The notes under the pieces: model-generated
Databases searched by the model: none
What the model was told of the DNA's origin: nothing
Seen by the model: only the letters and a program-made list of their open reading frames with translations
Program-made: the position numbers and the translations under genes
Part shown: in pieces, positions 38,736-47,995 of the stretch
Layout of the letters: each line of letters opens with the position of its first letter
Position numbering within the stretch: position 1 is the stretch's first letter
NCBI GenBank assembly: GCA_035762005.1
Contig: DASTQA010000035.1
Coordinates: 123,772-187,771, forward strand
Length of the DNA stretch: 64,000 nucleotides
Origin: JAIBJN01 sp035762005
Lineage (GTDB): Bacteria; Actinomycetota; Thermoleophilia; Gaiellales; Gaiellaceae
Reading direction: 5' to 3'

Positions 38736-38742
38736 GTCCCCC

Positions 38743-39582
38743 ATGCCCGAGACGAGGCTCCTCGACGCTCCCGAGCTCGTGGCCTCCCGGATCGACTCCC
38801 GGGCCGCCGGCGAGAACTTCCCCGTCGCCTCCCTGCTCGCCCCCCGCCGGGCCCGCCCGCACCTGCGGGCCGTCTACGGGTTCGCCCGCCTCGTCGACAC
38901 GCTCGGCGACGAGGCCGAGGGCGACCGCGCCGCGCTCCTCGCCGAGCTCGAGCGCGAGCTCGACGGGCCGCCGCGGACGGAGATCATGCGACGGCTGCGC
39001 GCGACGATCGCCGCCTGCGAGCTCCCGCTCGAGCCGTTCCGGCGCCTGCTCGAGGCGAACCGGCTGGACCAGGTGCGGAGCCGGTACGAGACCTGGGCCG
39101 ACGTCCGCGAGTACTGCACCTACTCGGCCGACCCGGTCGGGCGGATCGTGCTGGGCGTCTACGGCCGGGCCGGGGAGGCAGACCTCGTCGCCATGAGCGA
39201 CGACGTCTGCACGGGGCTCCAGCTCGTGAACTTCCTCCAGGACCCGCCGCGCGACCTCGCGCTCGGGCGCGTGTACCTGCCGCAGGAGGACCTGCGCCGC
39301 TTCGGCGTCGCCGACGAGGCGCTCGCAGGCCCGCTCACGCCCCCTGTGGCCGCGCTCCTCCGCTTCGAGGCGGTCCGCGCCCGCGAGCTCCTCGAGTCCG
39401 GGCTGCCGCTCCGGCGGGCGCTCGGCGGGCGTCCCGGGCTCGCGGTGGCCCTCTACGCCCGCGGCGGGCTCGCTGCCCTCGACGCGCTCGAGCGGGCCGG
39501 CTGGGACGTCTTCACACGGCGGCCGGCGCCGACGAGGCTGACCTTCGCGCGCCTCGCCCTGCGGGAGCTCCTGCGGCGGTGA
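38743..39582 (+). CDS. hpnC: Hydroxysqualene synthase HpnC
   Basis: 279 residues, trans-isoprenyl diphosphate synthase fold. It converts presqualene diphosphate to hydroxysqualene. The first Asp-rich segment LVDTLGDEAEGDR and the second, VNFLQDPPRDLALGRVYLP, are present. It starts with the characteristic AGENFPVASLLAPRRARPHLRAVYGFAR. First gene of an eight-gene hopanoid operon; its TGA overlaps the hpnD GTG. Confidence 0.93.
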   Translation: MPETRLLDAPELVASRIDSRAAGENFPVASLLAPRRARPHLRAVYGFARLVDTLGDEAEGDRAALLAELERELDGPPRTEIMRRLRATIAACELPLEPFRRLLEANRLDQVRSRYETWADVREYCTYSADPVGRIVLGVYGRAGEADLVAMSDDVCTGLQLVNFLQDPPRDLALGRVYLPQEDLRRFGVADEALAGPLTPPVAALLRFEAVRARELLESGLPLRRALGGRPGLAVALYARGGLAALDALERAGWDVFTRRPAPTRLTFARLALRELLRR

Positions 39583-40415
39583 CGGTCGCGGCGGCCTACG
39601 CCGAGGTCGTTCGGATCACCCGCCGCGAGGCGCGCAACTTCGCCTGGGGGATCGCCGTCCTGCCGCGCCCCAAGCGGCTGGCGGTCGCGGCGCTCTACGC
39701 GTTCGCGCGGCGGGTCGACGACATCGCGGACGACGGCCCGCTCCCGGTCGCCGCCCGCCGCGAGGGGCTCGAGGCCTGCCGGGCCGCCGTCGCCGCGCTG
39801 CCGGAGGCGCCAGCGGCCGACGCCGTGCTCGTCGCCCTCGCGGACGCGACCTCCCGCTACCCGATCCCGCGGAGCGCGCTCCTCGATCTCGTCGCGGGCG
39901 GCCTCATGGACGCCGAGCGGAGCCGCTACGCGAGCTGGAGGGACCTGCGGGAGTACTGCCGGTGCGTGGCGGGCTCGGTCGGGCTGGCCTGCACGGCGGT
40001 CTACGGGCCGAGCGACCCCCTCGCCGCGGCGGAGCCGGCCGAGGAGCTCGGCCTCGCGCTCCAGCAGATCAACATCATGCGCGACGTCGCCGAGGACTGG
40101 CGCCTGGGGCGTGTCTACCTCCCGCAGGACGAGCTCGAGCGCTTCGGCGTCTCCGAGGCGGACCTGGCCGCGGGCCGGGTCGGCCCCGAGTGGCGGGCGC
40201 TCATGGACCACCAGGGGCGTCGGGCGGACGAGCTGCTGCGGCGCGGCCTCGAGCTCCTGCCGCTCCTCGACCGCCGCAGCGCCCTCTGCGTGCGCGCGTT
40301 CGCGGGCATCTACCGCGGCCTCCTCCTCCAGATGCGCGGAAGCGGCTACGACGTCTTCTCCCGGCGCCCGTCGCTCTCCGCCGTCGCGAAGGTGCGGGCG
40401 GTGGCCGCCCTGTGA
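39579..40415 (+). CDS. hpnD: Presqualene diphosphate synthase HpnD
   Basis: 278 residues. It condenses two farnesyl diphosphates. NFAWGIAVLPRPKRLAVAALYAFARRVDDIADD holds the first Asp-rich motif (DDIADD), and QQINIMRDVAEDWRLGRVYLPQDEL the second. GTG start in the hpnC stop and GTGA overlap with hpnE, so hpnC-D-E are one coupled set converting farnesyl diphosphate to squalene. Confidence 0.94.
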   Translation: MTVAAAYAEVVRITRREARNFAWGIAVLPRPKRLAVAALYAFARRVDDIADDGPLPVAARREGLEACRAAVAALPEAPAADAVLVALADATSRYPIPRSALLDLVAGGLMDAERSRYASWRDLREYCRCVAGSVGLACTAVYGPSDPLAAAEPAEELGLALQQINIMRDVAEDWRLGRVYLPQDELERFGVSEADLAAGRVGPEWRALMDHQGRRADELLRRGLELLPLLDRRSALCVRAFAGIYRGLLLQMRGSGYDVFSRRPSLSAVAKVRAVAAL

Positions 40416-41686
40416 GGGCGGTGGTCGCAGGCGGCGGGCTCGCCGGGCTCGCCGCCGCGCTCGAGCTGCGCGAGGCGGGCCACGAGGTGACGCTCCTGGA
40501 GGCGCGCCCGACGCTCGGCGGGGCGGTGCAGACGCTCCCGGCACGCGAGGGCGACCCCGACCCGCCACCGGACAACGGGCAGCACATCGCCCTCGGCTGC
40601 TGCACCGAGTACCTCGAGTTCCTCCGGCGCGTCGGCGAATCCGGAGCCGTCAGGCGCGAGCCGCTCTCACTTCCCGTCATCGACGAGCGCGGACGCGTCG
40701 CCCGCATCGGGCCCGGCCCGCTCGCGCTCCTCCGCTACCGGCACGTCACGCTCGCGGACCGGCTCGCGATCGCGCGGGCGGCACGGCGCCTGCGCTCGCT
40801 CGTCCCCGAGGAGCACGACGGCGAGACGTTCGGCGCGCTCCTTCGCCGTCTCGGCCAGTCGCAGACGGCAATCGACCGCTTCTGGGACGTCTTCGTCAGG
40901 CCCGCGCTCAACCTGCGGAGCGACGAGGTGAGCGCCGCGCCCGCCCTCTTCACCGTCCAGACCGCGCTCCTCGGCGACCGCTCGGCGAGCGACCTCCTCC
41001 TCCCGGTCGCGCCGCTCGGCGCCATGCACGGGGAGGCTGCGGGGCGCGAGCTCGCCGGGCGCGGCGCCGACGTCCGCACCGGGGCGCGCGTGACCGGGCT
41101 CGCCGAGGGGGGCGTCGTCCTGGCCGGGGGAGAGCGGCTCGAGGCCGACCTCGTCGTCCTGGCCCTGCCTCCCGCCGAGAGCGCGCGCCTCCTCGACGAG
41201 CCCGCGCCCGACCTCGGCGACTCGCCCATCGTCAGCCTCCACCTGCTCGTCGACCGGCCGATCCTTCCCTTCGAGCTCGCCGCTCTCCTCGGCAGCTCCG
41301 CCCACTGGGTGTTCGACCGGGGCCGCCTCACCGGCCGGGAGCCCGACCGGGGGCAGTACCTGACGGTCGTCTCGAGCGGCGTCCCCGAGCTGCTCGAGGT
41401 TCGCGGGCGGGCGCTGGTCGATCTCCTCGCCGGCGAGGTCGTGCGGCGGCTCGGGCCGGCGGAGCTCATCTGGTCGCGCGTCAGCCGGGAGCCGGCGGCG
41501 ACGTTCGCCGCCCGCCCGGGGACCCTCGGGCTGCGCGCGGGCGTCGCCACCGGCCGCCCGGGAGTCGTGCGCGCCGGCGCCTGGACGAACACCGGCTGGC
41601 CCGCGACGATGGAAGGAGCAGTCCGCAGCGGCCGCGCCGCAGCCCGTCAGGTCGCACAGAGCCTCTCGACCCGGGTGCCGGCGTGA
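40412..41686 (+). CDS. hpnE: Hydroxysqualene reductase/desaturase-like flavoprotein HpnE
   Basis: 424 residues, an FAD amine-oxidase-fold protein. The dinucleotide motif VVAGGGLAGLAAALELREAGHEV starts at residue 3, NGQHIALGCCTEYLEFLR follows, and the C-terminal AGAWTNTGWPATMEGAVRSG is the usual FAD-contact end. It reduces hydroxysqualene to squalene. Coupled to hpnD; a 69-base gap separates it from shc. Confidence 0.93.
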   Translation: MRAVVAGGGLAGLAAALELREAGHEVTLLEARPTLGGAVQTLPAREGDPDPPPDNGQHIALGCCTEYLEFLRRVGESGAVRREPLSLPVIDERGRVARIGPGPLALLRYRHVTLADRLAIARAARRLRSLVPEEHDGETFGALLRRLGQSQTAIDRFWDVFVRPALNLRSDEVSAAPALFTVQTALLGDRSASDLLLPVAPLGAMHGEAAGRELAGRGADVRTGARVTGLAEGGVVLAGGERLEADLVVLALPPAESARLLDEPAPDLGDSPIVSLHLLVDRPILPFELAALLGSSAHWVFDRGRLTGREPDRGQYLTVVSSGVPELLEVRGRALVDLLAGEVVRRLGPAELIWSRVSREPAATFAARPGTLGLRAGVATGRPGVVRAGAWTNTGWPATMEGAVRSGRAAARQVAQSLSTRVPA

Positions 41687-41755
41687 AAGACTGCCGCGCC
41701 ATGGGGCACCTCGGCCCACCACCCGCTTCCGAGCGTAGCGAGGAAAGGCGCGCGC

Positions 41756-43669
41756 GTGGCTCGCGCTTTGGGTCGAATGCGTGACGTGGGCGTGACGAGA
41801 GCGCGGCGGGCGGTCGCCGAGCCGTCCTTCGGCGCCGAGCTCGACCGCACCCTCGACGCGGCGGTCGGACGCCTGCTCTCGCTCCAGAAGCCCGACGGCT
41901 GGTGGGTGGGCGAGCTCGAGTCGAACGTGACCATGACCGCGCAGCACCTCCTGATGCTCGAGTTCCTCGGGCTGCGTGACGCGGAGGCGACCCGCCGCTG
42001 CGCGAACGAGCTGCTCGCGCGGCAACGCCCCGACGGGCTCTGGGCGATCTACTGGGGCGGGGAGCCGGACCTCGCGGCCACGCTCGAGTCGTACGCGGCC
42101 CTCCGCCTCGCGGGCCTCGACGCCGACGACGAGCGCCTCGCGCCCGCCCGCCGCTTCTGCGAGGAGCACGGGGGGATCGGCGGCGCGCGCGTCTTCACGC
42201 GCATCTGGCTCGCGCTCTTCGGCCTCTGGCCCTGGGAGGAGATTCCCCAGCTGCCGCCGGAGCTCGTTCTCCTGAAGCCGTGGCTCCCGCTCTCGGTCTA
42301 CGACTTCGCCTGCTGGGCTCGCCAGACGGTCGTTCCGCTGACCCTCGTCCTCCACTACCGCCCCGTGCGGAGGCTCGCCCCCGGACGCGCCTGCGACGAG
42401 CTGAACCTCGGCCCCGCCCCGAGGAAGACGACGGCAGGGCTCCTCTCCGACCGCGCGCTCGCCTGGTACGCGGGCCAGCGCTTCCGGCCCGGCCGGGAGC
42501 GCGCCCTCGCCTACGCGGAGCGCTGGATCCTCGACCGGCAGGAGCTCGACGGCTCCTGGGGCGGCATCCAGCCGCCGTGGGTCTGGTCGCTGATCGCGCT
42601 CGCGTGCCGCGGCCACGGGCCCGAGTCCCCCTACGTCCGCCGCGGCCTGGCCGGGTGGACCCGCTTCCTCGTGGACGACGGCGAGCGCCTGCGGCCGGAG
42701 GCCTGCCAGTCGCCCGTGTGGGACACGGGGCTCGCGGTCCTCGCCCTCGGTGCCGCCGGGGTGTCCCGCGAGGAGCCGGCGCTCCGCCGCGCGGGCGACC
42801 ACCTCCTCGCCGAGGAGATCCTGCAGCGCGGCGACTGGGCGGTGCGCCGCCCGGGCGTGCAGCCGGGCGGCTGGGCGTTCGAGTACGACAACGACCTCTA
42901 CCCGGACATCGACGACGCGGCCGTCGTCGCCCTCGCCCTCGCCGAGCTCGGCCGGGGCCAGCCGGCGATCGCCCGCGCGGCACGCTGGCTCGCGGCGATG
43001 CAGTGCAGGGACGGAGGCTGGGGCGCGTTCGACGTCGACAACGACGCCGAGTGGCTCTACCGCATCCCCTTCTGCGACTTCGGCGCGGTCACCGACCCGC
43101 CTTCGCCCGACGTGACGGGGCACGTCGTCGAGCTGCTCGCGCAAGTGCCCGGGCACGAGAAGGCGGTGAGCCGGGGCGTCGACTACCTCCTGCGCGAGCA
43201 GGAGGAGGACGGCTCCTGGTTCGGCCGCTGGGGCGTGAACCACGTCTACGGCGTCGGGGCCGTGCTCCCGGCGCTCGAGGCCGCCGGGTTCCAGCCCGGC
43301 CACCCGGCGATTCGCCGTGCGGTCGCGTGGCTCGAGGCGCACCAGCGCGACGACGGCGGCTTTGGCGAGGACTGCCGCTCGTACGACCACGGCGAGGGCG
43401 GCCTCGCGTGGCGCGGCCGCGGGGAGGCGACCCCGTCGCAGACGGCCTGGGCCCTGCTCGGCCTCGTCGCCGCCGGCGAGGCGGGGTCCGACTGCGCACG
43501 CCGGGCCGTCGCCTGGCTCTGCGAGCACCAGCGCCCCGACGGCGGCTGGGACGAGGACTACTTCACCGGCACCGGGTTCCCGCGCGACTTCCTCATCAAC
43601 TACCACCTCTACCGGGAGGTCTGGCCGGTGATGGCGCTCGGGCGCGTCCGCCGAGCCCTCGCCGCGTGA
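41756..43669 (+). CDS. shc: Squalene-hopene cyclase
   Basis: 637 residues, full length. The catalytic D384-x-D-D387 motif is present as PDIDDAA (most cyclases have DDTA), and several QW repeats such as QKPDGWWVGELE and QRPDGLW occur along the chain. It cyclises squalene to hopene at the membrane. The GTG at 41756 has AGGAAAGG upstream; an ATG at 41780 is an alternative. Its TGA overlaps the hpnA GTG. Confidence 0.96.
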   Translation: MARALGRMRDVGVTRARRAVAEPSFGAELDRTLDAAVGRLLSLQKPDGWWVGELESNVTMTAQHLLMLEFLGLRDAEATRRCANELLARQRPDGLWAIYWGGEPDLAATLESYAALRLAGLDADDERLAPARRFCEEHGGIGGARVFTRIWLALFGLWPWEEIPQLPPELVLLKPWLPLSVYDFACWARQTVVPLTLVLHYRPVRRLAPGRACDELNLGPAPRKTTAGLLSDRALAWYAGQRFRPGRERALAYAERWILDRQELDGSWGGIQPPWVWSLIALACRGHGPESPYVRRGLAGWTRFLVDDGERLRPEACQSPVWDTGLAVLALGAAGVSREEPALRRAGDHLLAEEILQRGDWAVRRPGVQPGGWAFEYDNDLYPDIDDAAVVALALAELGRGQPAIARAARWLAAMQCRDGGWGAFDVDNDAEWLYRIPFCDFGAVTDPPSPDVTGHVVELLAQVPGHEKAVSRGVDYLLREQEEDGSWFGRWGVNHVYGVGAVLPALEAAGFQPGHPAIRRAVAWLEAHQRDDGGFGEDCRSYDHGEGGLAWRGRGEATPSQTAWALLGLVAAGEAGSDCARRAVAWLCEHQRPDGGWDEDYFTGTGFPRDFLINYHLYREVWPVMALGRVRRALAA

Positions 43670-44544
43670 AGGTCTACGTCTCGGGCGCGACCGGGTTCGT
43701 GGGTGCCCACGTCGCCCGGGAGCTCCAGGAGCGAGGCGCCGACGTCCACGACGCGCGCGTCGACCTCCTCGACGCGGCCGGCCTCGCGGACGCCGTCGCG
43801 GGCTGCGACGCCGTCGTCCACGTGGCCGCCCTCTACAGCTACGACACCCCGGTGCAGCTGATGGAGCGGGTGAACGTCGAGGGGACCCGGGCCCTCCTCG
43901 CCGCCGCCGCGCGCGCCGGCGTCCGCCGCTTCGTCCACTGCTCGACCGCGGGCACCTGCGGCCCGGTACCCGGCCGCCCGGCCACGGAGGCCGACGAGCC
44001 GCCCGCCTGGGAGCTCGAGGTGCCGTACAAGCGGACGAAGCTCGAGGCCGAGCGCCTCGCGCTCGCGGCCGGCGCCGTGGTCGTGAACCCGACGACGCCG
44101 GTCGGCGAGGGAGACCGCCGGCCGACGCCGACCGGGCGGATGATCGCGGGCGTCGCGAGCGGCCGCATCCCCGGCTTCGTCGCCACGACCGGCCTCAACG
44201 TCGTCGACGTGCGCGACGTCGCCCGCGGGCACGCGCTCGCCCTCGAGCGGGGCGAGCCGGGGGAGCGCTACCTCCTCGGCGGCGTCGACCTCCCGCTCGC
44301 CGACCTCTTCGCCGCCATCGCCCGCCTCGCAGGGCGCAGGCGGCCCCGCCTGCGCGTTCCGTATCCTGTCGCCGAGGTGGCCGGCACGCTTCGGATCGCG
44401 AACCGGGACGAGGTGCGGCTGGCCCGCCTGCCCATGTATTTCTCTTCCGCGAAGGCCCGCAGTAGACTCGGGTACGAACCGGGGCCCGTCGAGCCGGCGC
44501 TCGCGCGGGCAGTGGCCGAGGCGCTCACGAAGGGAGGAGCATGA
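43666..44544 (+). CDS. hpnA: Hopanoid-associated sugar epimerase-like protein HpnA
   Basis: 292 residues, extended SDR. VSGATGFVGAHVAREL at the N-terminus, CSTAGTCGP and the catalytic YKRTKLEAE (YxxxK) near residue 122, and NVVDVRDVARGHALALERG. HpnA is a regular member of hopanoid clusters; its reaction is not firmly assigned. Coupled by GTGA to shc and by ATGA to hpnH. Confidence 0.9.
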   Translation: MKVYVSGATGFVGAHVARELQERGADVHDARVDLLDAAGLADAVAGCDAVVHVAALYSYDTPVQLMERVNVEGTRALLAAAARAGVRRFVHCSTAGTCGPVPGRPATEADEPPAWELEVPYKRTKLEAERLALAAGAVVVNPTTPVGEGDRRPTPTGRMIAGVASGRIPGFVATTGLNVVDVRDVARGHALALERGEPGERYLLGGVDLPLADLFAAIARLAGRRRPRLRVPYPVAEVAGTLRIANRDEVRLARLPMYFSSAKARSRLGYEPGPVEPALARAVAEALTKGGA

Positions 44545-45539
44545 AGTTTCCGCTTCGCAGCACCGTCCAGATCGGGCGCTACGTCGCCTCGCAGAAGGGC
44601 AAGGACCGCTACCCGCTCGTGATCATGCTCGAGCCCACGCTCGGCTGCAACATCGCCTGCATCGGCTGCGGCAAGATCCGCGAGTACGAGTCGAACAAGG
44701 CCCGCCTGACGGTGGAGGAGTGCCTGCACGCGGCCGTCGAGTGCCCGGCCCCGGTCATCTCCGTCTGCGGCGGCGAGCCGCTCATCTTCAAGGGCATCGA
44801 GGAGGTCGTCGCCGGCTTCCTCGAGATGCGGCGGAACATCCAGCTCTGCACGAACGCGCTGCGGCTCGTCGACATGCTCGACCGCTTCGAGCCGAACCCG
44901 CGCCTCACCTTCGTCGTCCACCTCGACGGCATGCAGGAGATCCACGACTACATCTGCGACTACCCGGGCCTCTGGGAGATCGCGGTCGACGCGATCCGGG
45001 CGGCGCGCGAGAACGGGTTCCGCGTGACGACGAACACGACGATCTTCAAGGAGACGGAGGTCGACGACGTCATCAAGATGATGGGCTACCTCACGAACGA
45101 GGTCGGCATCGACGGGATGCTCGTCGCCCCCGGCTACCAGTACTCGCAGATCGACCCCGACCTGACCATGACGCGGGCGGAGCACGAGGAGAAGTTCCGG
45201 CTCATCCGCGACGCCGTGCGCCGGCACGGCTACCGCTGGCTCGCGAGCCCGGTCTACCAGGACTTCCTCACCGGCGACCGCAAGCTCCCCTGCGCCCCGT
45301 GGGGCTCGGTCACGCGCAACCCCTACGGCTGGAAGGGTCCCTGCTACCTCCTCACGGACGGCATCTTCCCGACCTACGAGGCGCTCGTGAACGGGATCGA
45401 GTGGGAGCGCTACGGGCCCGGGAACGACCACCGCTGCGAGCACTGCGGGATCCACTCCGGCTTCGAGCCGGCGGCGACGATCGCGACGACCGGAAGCGTG
45501 AAGGAGACCGTCCGCAGCCTCGCATGGACGCTCCGGTAG
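44541..45539 (+). CDS. hpnH: Adenosyl-hopene transferase HpnH (radical SAM)
   Basis: 332 residues. Cys36, Cys40 and Cys43 form the CxxxCxxC radical-SAM motif (CNIACIGC). SVCGGEPLIFKGIEEVV and VHLDGMQEIHDYICDYPGLW are conserved HpnH blocks. It attaches the 5'-deoxyadenosyl group of SAM to diploptene/hopene, starting the extended C35 hopanoids. Its last 16 bases overlap hpnG. Confidence 0.96.
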   Translation: MKFPLRSTVQIGRYVASQKGKDRYPLVIMLEPTLGCNIACIGCGKIREYESNKARLTVEECLHAAVECPAPVISVCGGEPLIFKGIEEVVAGFLEMRRNIQLCTNALRLVDMLDRFEPNPRLTFVVHLDGMQEIHDYICDYPGLWEIAVDAIRAARENGFRVTTNTTIFKETEVDDVIKMMGYLTNEVGIDGMLVAPGYQYSQIDPDLTMTRAEHEEKFRLIRDAVRRHGYRWLASPVYQDFLTGDRKLPCAPWGSVTRNPYGWKGPCYLLTDGIFPTYEALVNGIEWERYGPGNDHRCEHCGIHSGFEPAATIATTGSVKETVRSLAWTLR

Positions 45540-46165
45540 CCGCGCACGACGACGATGCCGCCACGGAGGGGTCACCGCTGACGCTCGTCTGCGCACTCGA
45601 GGTCGAGGAGAAGGCGGCGGCGAGCGAGGGTGCCCGGACCTTCCGCGCCGGCCTGGGAGCGCGGCGGCCGCTGCCGGAGGGGCGACTCGTCTCCTTCGGG
45701 CTCGCCGGCGCGCTCGTCCCGGGGCTCGCTCCCGGAACGCTCCTGACCGCGCGCTGCGTCGTCGACGCCGACGGCACCGTGCTCTGGGAGGACGAGCCCC
45801 TGCGGATCCCGGGTGCGCTCGCCGCCGTCGTCTGCGACGCCGGGCGCGTCGTCGACGACCCGGTGGAGCGCCGGGAGCTCGCGCGCCGGACCGGCGCCGT
45901 CGCGGCCGACACGGAGAGCGCGACGCTCGCCGCCAGCGGACGGCTCGCGGGCGTCGTGCGGGCCGTCTCCGACACGCCGGGACGTCCGGTCGGCCGCCTC
46001 GCCGCTGCGGCGACGGCGGACGGGCGCGCCGACTGGGCGGTCGTCGCCCGCGCGCTCCTCGCGGATCCGGGGACGACGATCCGGGCGGCGCTCGCCGCCT
46101 CCCGCGGGCTCCGGTCGCTGCGCCTCGCCGCCCGCGCCCTCGCCGGGGAGGCGTCCGGTGCCTAG
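45524..46165 (+). CDS. hpnG: Adenosylhopane nucleosidase/phosphorylase HpnG
   Basis: 213 residues, a short nucleoside-phosphorylase-fold protein. LVCALEVEEKAA at the start, SFGLAGALVPGLAPGTLLTA near residue 55 and ADTESATLA (the counterpart of the MESA motif) support HpnG, which removes adenine from adenosylhopane to give a phospho- or ribosylhopane. It is shorter and more diverged than proteobacterial HpnG; the assignment rests on motifs plus position right after hpnH. Confidence 0.82.
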   Translation: MDAPVAAHDDDAATEGSPLTLVCALEVEEKAAASEGARTFRAGLGARRPLPEGRLVSFGLAGALVPGLAPGTLLTARCVVDADGTVLWEDEPLRIPGALAAVVCDAGRVVDDPVERRELARRTGAVAADTESATLAASGRLAGVVRAVSDTPGRPVGRLAAAATADGRADWAVVARALLADPGTTIRAALAASRGLRSLRLAARALAGEASGA

Positions 46166-47087
46166 GCGCGTCCTCGTCGCGAGCCCCCGCAGCTTCTGCG
46201 CCGGCGTCGTGCGCGCGATCGACATCGTCGAACGCTTGCTCGAGCGGCACGGGCCGCCCGTCTACGTGCGCCACGAGATCGTCCACAACGTCCACGTCGT
46301 GCGCGACCTGGAGGCGCGCGGCGCCGTCTTCGTCGACTCCGAGGACGACGTCCCGGAGGGGGCGCTCGTCGTCCTCTCGGCGCACGGCGTCGCGCCCGCC
46401 GTCTACGAGAAGTGCGCCGAGCGCGGGCTCCAGGTGGTCGACGCGGTCTGTCCCCTCGTCTCCAAGGTGCACGCGGAGGCCCGCCGCTACGCCGCGCGCG
46501 GGCACAAGATCGCGCTCGTCGGCCATGCCGGGCACGTCGAGGTCGAGGGGACGATGGGGGAGGCACCGGACTCGATCGTCCTCGTCGAGACCGCCGAGGA
46601 CGCGCGCCGGCTCGAGCTCGACGAGGGCGAGAGCCTCGCCTACCTCACCCAGACGACGCTCTCGCTCGACGACACCGCCGACGTCGTCGAGGCGCTTCGC
46701 GAGCGGATGCCAGACCTCGTGGGCCCGCCCTCGGCGGACATCTGCTACGCGACGCAGAACCGGCAGGACGCCGTCAAGCGCATCTGCGAGGAGGCGACGC
46801 TCGTCCTCGTCGTCGGCTCGCGGACGAGCTCGAACGCCAACCGACTCGTCGAGGTGGCCCGCAGCCGCAGCGTCGAGGCGCACCTGATCGACGACGAGAC
46901 GGACCTCGACGTCGCCTGGCTCGGCGGTCACGAGACCGTCGGTCTGACCGCAGGCGCCTCGTCGCCCGACGTCCTCGTCGAGCGCGTCGTCGCGCGCCTG
47001 GCCGAGCTCGGCTTCGCGGAGCGCGAGGACATCGAGATCGCCCGCGAGGACGTCTTCTTCCGCCTTCCGGCCGAGCTCCGCGACTAG
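46158..47087 (+). CDS. ispH: 4-hydroxy-3-methylbut-2-enyl diphosphate reductase
   Basis: 309 residues. Iron-sulfur ligands Cys14 (SFCAGVVRA), Cys98 (AVCPLVSKVH) and Cys196 (DICYATQNRQ) are present with the substrate histidines of RHEIVHN and VGHAGHVEVEGTMGE. Last step of the MEP pathway to IPP/DMAPP. GTG start overlapping the hpnG stop, so the isoprenoid supply gene is in the hopanoid operon. Confidence 0.95.
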   Translation: MPRRVLVASPRSFCAGVVRAIDIVERLLERHGPPVYVRHEIVHNVHVVRDLEARGAVFVDSEDDVPEGALVVLSAHGVAPAVYEKCAERGLQVVDAVCPLVSKVHAEARRYAARGHKIALVGHAGHVEVEGTMGEAPDSIVLVETAEDARRLELDEGESLAYLTQTTLSLDDTADVVEALRERMPDLVGPPSADICYATQNRQDAVKRICEEATLVLVVGSRTSSNANRLVEVARSRSVEAHLIDDETDLDVAWLGGHETVGLTAGASSPDVLVERVVARLAELGFAEREDIEIAREDVFFRLPAELRD

Positions 47088-47101
47088 TCTCCTCGGCGCG
47101 G

Positions 47102-47929
47102 ATGCAGACGAACGTCGCCTACCCCGGGCGGGACGGCGCCCACAGCGCGGCCGCCTGCGACCGGCTCTTCCCGGCCGGCGCCGAGCTCGTCTCCATGCCG
47201 AGCTTCACCGCCGTCGTCGAGGCGACGGCCGGCGGCGACGTCGCCTTCGGCGTCCTCCCGATCGAGAGCTCCCTCTCGGGCCCGGTCAACGAGACGCACG
47301 ACCTCCTCTACGACTCGTCGCTCTCGATCACCGGCGAGACCGTGCTCCCGATTCGCCACTGCCTCGTCGGCACGGCGGTCGTCCCTCTCGAGGAGATCCG
47401 CGTCGTCCGCTCGCACCCGGCCGCGCTCGACCAGTGCCGGCGCCTGCTGGCCGCGATGCCGTGGGCGACGGCGATCGCCGCCGCCACGACGGCCGACGCC
47501 GCCCACGAGGTCGCGGACCGCGGCGACCCGACCGAGGCGGCGATCGCGAGCGAGCGTGCGGCCGCGACGTACGGGCTCACCGTCGTCGCCGGGGACGTCG
47601 GCGACCATCCGGAGGCCTACACGCGCTTCGTCGCCGTCGCGCCCTACACCCGCCTCGACCGCGAGACCGAGAGCTGGCGAACCGCGTTCTCCTTCGTCAC
47701 GGACCACGCTCCCGGTGCTCTCCACCAGGCGATCGAGCCGTTCGGGCGCCACCGCCTCGACCTCGTGCAGCTGGTCTCGCGCCCGATCCCGCGGACGCCC
47801 TGGCGCTACCGCTTCGACGCCGTCCTCGCGGGCCATCCCCTCGAGCCGGTCGTCAGCGCCACGCTCGCCGAGGTGCGAGGCCGCACGAGAGAGCTGCGCG
47901 TCTTCGGCTCGTACCCCGCGCACGGGTAG
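47102..47929 (+). CDS. pheA: Prephenate dehydratase
   Basis: 275 residues. It converts prephenate to phenylpyruvate. The catalytic region GVLPIESSLSGPVNETHDLLYDSSL is followed by IRHCLVGT and SHPAALDQCRRLL, then an ACT regulatory domain (TAFSFVTDHAPGALHQAIEPF). No chorismate mutase domain. It follows ispH by 14 bases and ends at a strong hairpin, so it is probably the last gene of the hopanoid transcript. Confidence 0.92.
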   Translation: MQTNVAYPGRDGAHSAAACDRLFPAGAELVSMPSFTAVVEATAGGDVAFGVLPIESSLSGPVNETHDLLYDSSLSITGETVLPIRHCLVGTAVVPLEEIRVVRSHPAALDQCRRLLAAMPWATAIAAATTADAAHEVADRGDPTEAAIASERAAATYGLTVVAGDVGDHPEAYTRFVAVAPYTRLDRETESWRTAFSFVTDHAPGALHQAIEPFGRHRLDLVQLVSRPIPRTPWRYRFDAVLAGHPLEPVVSATLAEVRGRTRELRVFGSYPAHG

Positions 47930-47939
47930 GCGGGGAATT

Positions 47940-47976
47940 CGAGGCCGTCCCGGCGGCCGCGGCCGGGACGGCCTCG
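47940..47976. terminator. Strong bidirectional hairpin between pheA and the secreted-protein gene
   Basis: A 14-base-pair perfect stem, CGAGGCCGTCCCGG (47940-47953) with CCGGGACGGCCTCG (47963-47976), and a nine-base loop. It separates two converging genes and probably ends both transcripts. No U-run. Confidence 0.7.
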
Positions 47977-47995
47977 CTTGCCGCGGCGGCGGTGG

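Noticed and set aside
38733..38744. Aldo/keto reductase starting at the ATG at 38744
   Set aside because: It would overlap the hpnC start codon on the other strand and add four residues absent from the standard AKR N-terminus; 38732 is preferred.
47085..47090. TAGTCT as a -10 box for pheA
   Set aside because: It is formed by the ispH stop codon and lies 11 bases from the ATG; read-through from the hopanoid operon explains pheA expression.
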